Part shown: one piece after another, positions 58,179 through 64,000 of the stretch
Position numbering within the stretch: position 1 is the stretch's first letter
How the letters are laid out: every line of letters begins with the position of its first letter
Assembly: GCA_017455685.1 (NCBI GenBank)
Contig: JAFSZH010000041.1
Location: 34,545-98,544 of the forward strand
Direction of reading: 5' to 3'
DNA from: Oscillospiraceae bacterium
GTDB taxonomy: Bacteria > Bacillota > Clostridia > Oscillospirales > Oscillospiraceae
Length of the DNA: 64,000 nucleotides
Program-made: the position numbers and the translations under genes
Notes under the pieces: generated by a model
What the model saw: only the letters and a program-made list of their open reading frames with translations
What the model was told of the DNA's origin: nothing
Databases searched by the model: none

Positions 58179-59357
58179 ATGACAAACGAGGAATTAAGAG
58201 CTGAACGGACACGACTGATCCGGGAAGCCTCCATGTTCCAGACCAAGCCGGAGAGGATCCCGCACATCTCCTTCTTCGTGACTTGGAAGATCCTGGACTA
58301 CGGCTGCAAGCTCAGCGAAGCCATGAACGATTACGATCTCATGGAAAAGGTCTGCCGCCAGCACCAGGAGCTGTATAACTTTGACGCAATCTTTGAACTG
58401 GGCGGCCGGAACGCCGTGCGCATCCCCGAAGCCCTGGGCGGAAACACCTACCAGGTCAACGACGAGGCCGGAACGGTCAACTATGTGGACACGCCCATCT
58501 GCTCCATCGACGAGCTGGAGGAGCTGGCCGCTGACCCCACCAAGTTCTTCTGGGAAAAGGGCATGGCTCGCAAGTATCCCTGCTGGGCGGACAAGACCGT
58601 CACCGTGGATCGGATCCAGAACGTACTGACCGAACAGGGCAAGTTCTTCCAGTATTATATGAAGATCCTGCAGATCATGAAGAACGAATACAGTATGCCC
58701 ACCTTCACCGCGCAGACCAACGGCTTTACCTACTGCGGCCTGGACTTCCTGTTCAACTCCATCCTGGGTATCAAAAATCTTTCTATCGCCATGCGCAAAA
58801 AGCCCGAGCAGGTGGAGGCCGCCATCGCCGCGCTGAACAAGACCATGTTCGATCCGGGCCTGAACACGCTGCTCAACGCGCAGGAAGGCCCCGACATGAC
58901 CACCTGCTTTGACTATGATATCACCATGCTGGTCCACACCATCCTCAACAGGAAGCAGTTCGAGCGGTTCCTTTGGCCGGACATGGGCCGTGTGGTGAAC
59001 GCTCTGATCGAAAAGAAGAAAACCGTCCGCATGTTCATGGAAGGCAGCAGCAGGATCGCCTGGGATTACTTCCAGGACGCGCCCAAGGGAATCATCACCA
59101 TGCACCCCGAGCAGGACGACGTTTTCGAAGTCCGCAAGGCGCTCCCCAACTGCGCCATCAACGGCGGCATGCCCGTAACGCTGATGGGCTCCGGCACGCC
59201 TCAGGAATGCGTGGACCGGGTGAAGCTCTGCTGCGACGAGCTGGGACGTGACGGCGGTTTCCTGCTCTGCCAGGACAAGATGGTCTCCTTCAGGAATGAC
59301 GCTACCCGCGAGAACGTTCTGGCCATCAGCGAGTTCATTCAGAACTACAGAGCCTGA
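58179..59357 (+). CDS. URO-D-fold methyltransferase
   Basis: A 392-aa protein of the uroporphyrinogen decarboxylase superfamily, which includes MtaA/CmuA/vanillate-type corrinoid methyltransferases. It lacks haem-pathway context. Where MtaA-type enzymes have a zinc-binding His-x-Cys, this protein reads FMEGSSR, and the C-terminal Cys lies in NCAINGG; a different metal site or substrate is implied. Likely transfers a methyl group to or from a corrinoid. TAGGAGG precedes the ATG. Confidence 0.72.
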   Translation: MTNEELRAERTRLIREASMFQTKPERIPHISFFVTWKILDYGCKLSEAMNDYDLMEKVCRQHQELYNFDAIFELGGRNAVRIPEALGGNTYQVNDEAGTVNYVDTPICSIDELEELAADPTKFFWEKGMARKYPCWADKTVTVDRIQNVLTEQGKFFQYYMKILQIMKNEYSMPTFTAQTNGFTYCGLDFLFNSILGIKNLSIAMRKKPEQVEAAIAALNKTMFDPGLNTLLNAQEGPDMTTCFDYDITMLVHTILNRKQFERFLWPDMGRVVNALIEKKKTVRMFMEGSSRIAWDYFQDAPKGIITMHPEQDDVFEVRKALPNCAINGGMPVTLMGSGTPQECVDRVKLCCDELGRDGGFLLCQDKMVSFRNDATRENVLAISEFIQNYRA

Positions 59358-59375
59358 TCCGGAAAGGAGTTCATC

Positions 59376-59522
59376 ATGGAAGAAAAGACCGTTGACATCA
59401 CTCTTTATCCCGAGGGCGCCCAGTATCTGGCGGAGAACCTGCAGCTCCCCGTGCCCAAGGAAAATATGCCTGCCCGCGTAGGCATGGTCGTGGGCCTGAT
59501 CGGCCTTCTGGTCAGACAGTGA
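59376..59522 (+). CDS. 48-aa protein of the methyl-transfer locus
   Basis: ATG 59376 lies eight bases after AAAGGAG and 18 bases after the URO-D stop. The peptide starts MEEKTVDITLYPEGAQYLAE and ends in a hydrophobic stretch (VGMVVGLIGLLVRQ), so it may be membrane-associated. It is followed by a terminator, which supports a real last gene of the operon. Not recognised. Confidence 0.6.
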   Translation: MEEKTVDITLYPEGAQYLAENLQLPVPKENMPARVGMVVGLIGLLVRQ

Positions 59523-59554
59523 TCCTGTCCTCTCTTTGAGAGAATGCAAGGGAA

Positions 59555-59595
59555 GAAGGGCGTTTCTCCCTTGACAGGAGCGACGCCCTTCTTGC
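59555..59595 (+). terminator. Terminator after the 48-aa gene
   Basis: Stem gaagggcgt/acgcccttc (59555-59563 with 59583-59591), extended outside by gcaag/cttgc with a bulge. The T-run is weak. Confidence 0.5.
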
Positions 59596-59633
59596 GATTA
59601 AAGATACTGATTTTATTCCGTACGGTGAAGTTG

Positions 59634-60974
59634 ATGAGAGATTACAAAGCACTCTTCAAAAAAAGAGCCCCGGCATACGGGTATGGAATGGGTGAGTTCG
59701 GCTTTACCTTTTTCAACTTCTTTGTAGCCTATTATCTGATGTATTATCTCACGGACGTGCTTCTGCTGCCAGTGGGCGTCGCCGCCATTCTCTATTCCGT
59801 CATCCAGTGGGTGGAAGGGATCCTGATGCTGGCGGCGGGCATCGTCATCGACCGTCACAGCGCCCGGGGCGGCCAATACGGTCCCTGGGCTTTCTGGGGC
59901 AGCGTGATCTGCGCTGTGAGCACCCTGCTGTTCTACACCAATTTCCACGCCGGGACCACCATGAACGTGGTGCTGTTCACGGTGTTCTACACTCTCTGCT
60001 ACGTGGGCTACAATATTATGTGGGTGGCCTATCGTACGCTGCTTGATCCCATGAGCCGCACTCCGGCGGAGACGATCCTCAACTCTACCGCCGCTTCCCA
60101 GATGGGATCACTTTCCGGCGTCGTTTTCAGCCTGGTCGGCACCAGATTGCTGTATGGCTTCAACACCATGCAGAGCGGTTATACCGTGTCCGCCATTGTA
60201 TACGGCTGTTTGATGATCGGCGGCATGTCCATCGTCCGCGCTTTTACGCGGAAGCGGGACGTGGGCGGCGTCAGAGTCGAATCGGAGGCGCCCTCGGTGA
60301 AAGAACTGCTTAAGAGCATCAACAAGCAGTTCCTGATCCTTTTCTTCTCCATTACTTTTGTCAGCGCCACAAACACCATCCTTCCCACGCTGCTGGTATA
60401 CTATTTCGGCAGCGTGATCGGCGATCCCACCTGGATGAGAAGTTATCTGCTGGTGATCACCTTTACAAGCCTGTTCGGCTATTTTATTTCCCCGCATTTG
60501 TCCATCAAGTACGGGAAAAAGAAGACTTTTATCTTCTCCTGCTTTACCAGCAGTATCGCGCTGACCATGATCAACTTCATCGGCAGCATCAAGCCGCTGT
60601 TCATTCTGATGATGATCATTTTCACCTTCGGGAACCTTTTCTCCGGCGGCATGATCCCCGTGTTCATGAACGATATCGCGGTGTTCAACGAGTCCAACTA
60701 CGGCGTACGGGGACACGCTTTCGCCTCCTCCATCGGCGGCTGCGCTCTTCGTTTTTCCCAGGTGATCGGCGGGGCGCTGGCCTCTCTCGGTCTGGTGTCC
60801 ATCGGTTACAGCGCCGAGGCGGAGTTCACGCTGGAAATGGGAAAACGCATCACCCGGCTGATGACCTTCGGCTGCGTGGCGGTTCTGCTGATCAGCGCTT
60901 TTGTGTTCAGCTTCTACAAGGTGGAGGGCGAAGCGCTGAAAGACGCTTATTTCAAGGAAAAAGCACAGCAATAA
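59634..60974 (+). CDS. GPH/MFS-type transporter 2
   Basis: A 446-aa, 12-helix transporter of the same family as transporter 1 (YYLMYYLTDVLLLPVGVAAI; cytoplasmic RHSARGGQYGPWA). ATG 59634 is preferred although its Shine-Dalgarno is weak (GGTGAAG). Second transporter of the methyl-transfer locus; the two differ enough to carry different substrates or act as importer and exporter. Confidence 0.8.
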   Translation: MRDYKALFKKRAPAYGYGMGEFGFTFFNFFVAYYLMYYLTDVLLLPVGVAAILYSVIQWVEGILMLAAGIVIDRHSARGGQYGPWAFWGSVICAVSTLLFYTNFHAGTTMNVVLFTVFYTLCYVGYNIMWVAYRTLLDPMSRTPAETILNSTAASQMGSLSGVVFSLVGTRLLYGFNTMQSGYTVSAIVYGCLMIGGMSIVRAFTRKRDVGGVRVESEAPSVKELLKSINKQFLILFFSITFVSATNTILPTLLVYYFGSVIGDPTWMRSYLLVITFTSLFGYFISPHLSIKYGKKKTFIFSCFTSSIALTMINFIGSIKPLFILMMIIFTFGNLFSGGMIPVFMNDIAVFNESNYGVRGHAFASSIGGCALRFSQVIGGALASLGLVSIGYSAEAEFTLEMGKRITRLMTFGCVAVLLISAFVFSFYKVEGEALKDAYFKEKAQQ

Positions 60975-60989
60975 TTGCTTTTAATACAT

Positions 60990-61018
60990 AAAAGCCGTCC
61001 GGCTCGGACGGCTTTTTG
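60990..61018 (+). terminator. Terminator after transporter 2
   Basis: A perfect 12-bp stem around loop gct (stem arms 60990-61001 and 61005-61016), followed by TTTTT. Confidence 0.9.
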
Positions 61019-61139
61019 TTATCTTATGAATTCCTGACTTCATGCAATCCCCTTGCGCGAAAGCTGGAAAATGTGTATAATACATTTTGGGAAAAAAGGA
61101 TGATTAACAAGAATCGTTACGGATCTGGAGATGGTAAAA

Positions 61140-62750
61140 ATGAAAGCAACGTTTTTGGGCGCCGCCCATGAGGTCACTGGCAGCTGCACGCTGCTGGAGT
61201 GCGCCGGAAGCCGCGGACTTGTGGACTGCGGCATGGAGCAGGGCAAGGATCTCTTCGTCAACAGGCCGATCCCCGTTCCCGCGGCGGAGCTGGATTACGT
61301 ACTGCTGACCCACGCACACGTGGACCACTCCGGACATCTGCCTCTCCTTTACAAGCAGGGGTATTCCGGGCTGATCTACGCCACGCCGGAGACCTGCAAC
61401 CTGTGCCGGATCATGCTGCTGGACTGCGCCCAGATCCATGAGAACGAAGCGGAGTATGCCAACCGGAAAAACCAGCGATCCGGCAAACCTCCCGTGCAGC
61501 CTCTTTTCACCGTGGAGGACGCGGAGCACACGCTGACCCACATGCGGCCCGTGCCCTACGGCGAGACGGTCCAGGTGGCGGAGGGAGTCACCGTCCGCTT
61601 CAACGACGTGGCCCATCTTCTGGGCTCCGCCTGCATCGAGATATGGCTCAGCGAGAACGGCCAGAACCGCAAAATGGTCTTCAGCGGCGACGTCGGCAAC
61701 TACGACCAGCCCATCATCCGCAACGTTCCCCAGAAGGTGGAGGAAGCGGATTACGTAGTGGTGGAATCCACCTACGGCGACCGGCTCCACGACCGAAAAA
61801 AGCTGCCGGTGGACGTGCTTGCGGATTATATCCAGCGGACGCTGGACCGGGGCGGCAACGTGATCATTCCCTCTTTTGCCGTGGGCCGCACCCAGGAAAT
61901 GCTCTATTTCATCCGGGAGATCAAGGAAAAGCACATGGTCACCGGTCACGACGGCTTCCCCGTGTACGTGGACAGCCCCATGGCCAGCGAGGCCACGGGC
62001 ATCTATCTCCAATGCTCCCATGACTGCCTGGACGAAGAGACCGCTGCCGTCATTGACAGAGGCATCAACCCTCTGTGGTCCGACGGAGTGCGCTTTTCCG
62101 TGTCCACGGAGGAATCCAAAGCCCTCAATTTCGACACCGAGCCCAAGGTGATCCTGGCGGCTAGCGGCATGTGCGAGGGCGGCCGTATCCGCCATCATTT
62201 GAAGCACAATCTCTGGCGGCCGGAGAGCACCGTTCTGTTCGTGGGGTATCAGAGCGTGGGCACGCTGGGCAGGATCATCGTGGACGGCGCGGAGTCCGTC
62301 AAGCTCTTCGGAGAGGAGATCAAGGTCAACTGTGAGATCGGCACGCTGCCCGGCAAGAGCGGCCATGCCGACAGGGACGGCCTGATCGACTGGCTCCGGG
62401 GGTTCACGAACCCGCCGAAAAAGGTCATCGTCAACCACGGTGAAAACACCGTGACCGATCTCTTTGCCGATTTTGTACACGAGACGCTGGGCTTTTCCGC
62501 CTACGCCCCTTACAGCGGCGCTTCCCTGGACCTGCTCTCCGGGGAATTCCTCTCCATGCCGGAGGGCGAGAGTATCAAGAAGACGGCGGCCGCTACGGAG
62601 GGCGGCAGCAAGGCAGAGGTGCTCTACCACAAGCTCCAGACCGCCGGCGAGCAGCTCATGAAGCTCATCAATGCCACCAGCGGCAAGCCCAACAAGACTC
62701 TGGAGCATTTTCTGAAAGACGTGGAATCGCTGATCCGGAAATACAAATAA
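61140..62750 (+). CDS. MBL-fold beta-CASP ribonuclease
   Basis: A 536-aa zinc enzyme of the YSH1/CPSF73-like beta-CASP family, common in Clostridia and archaea. Metal motif HAHVDH (58-63), VFSGDVGN, and beta-CASP motifs (VESTYGDR; PSFAVGRTQE; ASGMCEGGR; GKSGHADRDG). Expected to act as endo/5'-exonuclease on RNA in the cytoplasm. The ATG at 61140 sits nine bases after GGAG; an ATG at 61131 would be too close. Confidence 0.88.
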   Translation: MKATFLGAAHEVTGSCTLLECAGSRGLVDCGMEQGKDLFVNRPIPVPAAELDYVLLTHAHVDHSGHLPLLYKQGYSGLIYATPETCNLCRIMLLDCAQIHENEAEYANRKNQRSGKPPVQPLFTVEDAEHTLTHMRPVPYGETVQVAEGVTVRFNDVAHLLGSACIEIWLSENGQNRKMVFSGDVGNYDQPIIRNVPQKVEEADYVVVESTYGDRLHDRKKLPVDVLADYIQRTLDRGGNVIIPSFAVGRTQEMLYFIREIKEKHMVTGHDGFPVYVDSPMASEATGIYLQCSHDCLDEETAAVIDRGINPLWSDGVRFSVSTEESKALNFDTEPKVILAASGMCEGGRIRHHLKHNLWRPESTVLFVGYQSVGTLGRIIVDGAESVKLFGEEIKVNCEIGTLPGKSGHADRDGLIDWLRGFTNPPKKVIVNHGENTVTDLFADFVHETLGFSAYAPYSGASLDLLSGEFLSMPEGESIKKTAAATEGGSKAEVLYHKLQTAGEQLMKLINATSGKPNKTLEHFLKDVESLIRKYK

Positions 62751-62844
62751 AACAGAATTTACCGTATATTTACAAAAGGGGCTTTTCATCCCGGGCAGAA
62801 TATACTAAAATACATCAGATGAAAGTCGAGTGGAGGAACTGTCC

Positions 62845-63564
62845 ATGCAGCAGCAAAACAGCGTATACAAGCGCGTACTTTTGAAGCTCAGCGGCGAGGC
62901 TCTGTCCGGCGCGGCCGGGACCGGCCTGGATTTCAAGATCATGGCCCAGGTCTGCGGCGTGATCGCCAAATGTGTTTCTCTTGGCGTGGAGGTCGGCATC
63001 GTCGTGGGCGGCGGAAACTTCTGGCGCGGCGTGAAAAACGGCGAGGGCCGCATGGACCGGGCCCGGGCCGACTATATGGGCATGCTGGCCACCATCATGA
63101 ACTGCCTGGCGCTGCAGGACGTGCTGCAGCAGCAGGGAGTGGAAGCAAAAGTGCTCACCGCCATGGAAATCGGCCATGTGGGCGAGCTTTTCTCCGTGGA
63201 CAAGGCGGACGAATACCTGCGTGCCGGCAAGGTGATCATCTGCGGCGGCGGCGTGGGCAGCCCCTATTTCACCACGGACACCGGCGCGGTGCTCCGGGCG
63301 GCGCTCATCGGCGCGGAAGCCATTTTGCTTGCCAAGAACGTGGACGGTGTTTACAGCGCCGATCCCCGCAAGGATCCCGACGCCGTGAAATTCGATACCA
63401 TCACCTATCAGGAGGTGTTGGACCGGAACCTGGCCGTCATGGATTCCACCGCCACATGCCTTGCCATGGACAACCACATCCCCGTATACGTCTTTGCGCT
63501 GAACGACCCGGAAAACATTCTCCGCGCCCTTCGGGGGGAGAACGTGGGCACACTTGTGAAATAA
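62845..63564 (+). CDS. pyrH: UMP kinase
   Basis: A 239-aa hexameric amino-acid-kinase-fold enzyme that phosphorylates UMP to UDP. Motifs KLSGEAL (14-20), VGGGNFWRG (54-62), [10 protein letters not shown] (71-80) and the C-terminal [13 protein letters not shown] 62845 follows GGAGG. Followed 22 bp later by frr, the usual bacterial order. A TATACT box at 62801-62806 lacks a good -35. Confidence 0.96.
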   Translation: MQQQNSVYKRVLLKLSGEALSGAAGTGLDFKIMAQVCGVIAKCVSLGVEVGIVVGGGNFWRGVKNGEGRMDRARADYMGMLATIMNCLALQDVLQQQGVEAKVLTAMEIGHVGELFSVDKADEYLRAGKVIICGGGVGSPYFTTDTGAVLRAALIGAEAILLAKNVDGVYSADPRKDPDAVKFDTITYQEVLDRNLAVMDSTATCLAMDNHIPVYVFALNDPENILRALRGENVGTLVK

Positions 63565-63586
63565 AAAATTTTGGGAGGATACAACC

Positions 63587-64000
63587 ATGCCTGAACTGAA
63601 AGAATACGAATCCCGTATGATAAAAACCACGGAGGTGCTGGCCTCCCAGTATGCCGCGGTGCGCGCCGGCCGGGCCAACGCCGCCGTTCTGGATCAGATC
63701 GAGGTGGACTATTACGGCGTCCCCACGCCTATCCGGCAGATCGCCTCCATTTCCACGCCCGATCCCCGCACGCTGCTGATCCAGCCCTGGGACGGAAGCA
63801 CCCTCAAGCTGATAGAGAAAGCCATCCTGGTCTCCGATCTGGGCATCAATCCCCAGAACGACGGACGTACCATCCGACTGGTGTTTCCCCAGCTGACCGA
63901 GGAGCGCCGTAAGGAGCTGGCAAAGCAGGTCCGCAAGTACGGCGAGGAGGGCAAGGTCGCCATCCGCAACATCCGCCGGGACGCCATGGACCGCTTCAAG
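63587..64000 (+). CDS. frr: Ribosome recycling factor (3' end outside window)
   Basis: 138 codons from ATG 63587, behind GGGAGG, open to the window edge. [29 protein letters not shown], and [20 protein letters not shown] are highly conserved in RRF, which with EF-G splits the ribosome after termination. Likely co-transcribed with pyrH. Confidence 0.96.
   Translation, partial: MPELKEYESRMIKTTEVLASQYAAVRAGRANAAVLDQIEVDYYGVPTPIRQIASISTPDPRTLLIQPWDGSTLKLIEKAILVSDLGINPQNDGRTIRLVFPQLTEERRKELAKQVRKYGEEGKVAIRNIRRDAMDRFK

Noticed and set aside
58179-59357. HemE (uroporphyrinogen decarboxylase of haem synthesis)
   Set aside because: Only distant similarity; no haem genes nearby and the context is methyl transfer and transport.

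Overview
The window looks like a chromosome segment of a gut-type, moderately GC-rich Clostridia member, most likely Oscillospiraceae. The evidence is: strong AGGAGG ribosome binding sites with occasional TTG/GTG starts, a TIGR03960/TIGR03936 radical-SAM gene pair, guaA, pyrH-frr, a corrinoid/folate methyltransferase locus, a GH53 galactanase and a Clostridia-type prophage. The taxon is inferred from gene content and style only.

Host left arm (1-11.3 kb): a calcium-loop lipoprotein (cut by the window edge), tRNA-Leu(CAA), a five-TM protein, a lipoprotein serpin, a DUF1638 protein, an operon of membrane protein / 77-aa protein / flavin reductase-like protein, guaA, tRNA-Pro(CGG), the radical-SAM pair and tRNA-Leu(GAG). 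All three tRNA genes are followed by a terminator and then by a dispersed GC-rich hairpin repeat. Its ends are an antisense and a sense copy of the tRNA T-arm, and its 3' hairpin shows compensatory base changes between copies. I regard this as the most novel signal in the window.

Prophage (11,324-50,870; 39.5 kb): integrated in the 3' end of tRNA-Leu(GAG), with an exact 29-bp attL/attR duplication and a leftward tyrosine integrase next to attL. The order is integrase, CI-like repressor with three operators, early rightward operon (HTH proteins, three methyltransferases including a 5mC enzyme split over two overlapping frames, PD-(D/E)XK nuclease, recombinase-like protein, SSB-like protein, replication organiser, RusA, many Cys-rich microproteins), a leftward DnaJ-like cluster facing a ribbon-helix-helix regulator across palindromic operators, then the late operon. 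The late operon carries terminase, P22-type portal, scaffold, capsid with a C-terminal Ig-like domain, beta-propeller tail accessory protein, several fibres, GH25 lysozyme, metallophosphoesterase, a 1664-aa presumed ejection protein holding an AT-rich effector-like domain, XhlA-like protein and holin. No tail-tube or tape-measure gene is visible, which suggests a short-tailed (podovirus-like) virion. A second late cassette (47.9-50.7 kb) lies between the lysis genes and attR.

Host right arm (50.9-64 kb): the third T-arm repeat and an AT-rich island with a NUMOD/HNH endonuclease; a GNAT acetyltransferase and GH53 galactanase lipoprotein; a methyl-transfer locus (pterin-binding methyltransferase, PucR-type regulator, two GPH/MFS transporters, a URO-D-fold methyltransferase and a 48-aa protein) with no corrinoid protein in view; then a beta-CASP RNase, pyrH and the start of frr. 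The two methyltransferases plus transporters suggest import and demethylation of a methylated compound with the methyl group passed to tetrahydrofolate; the substrate cannot be read from sequence.
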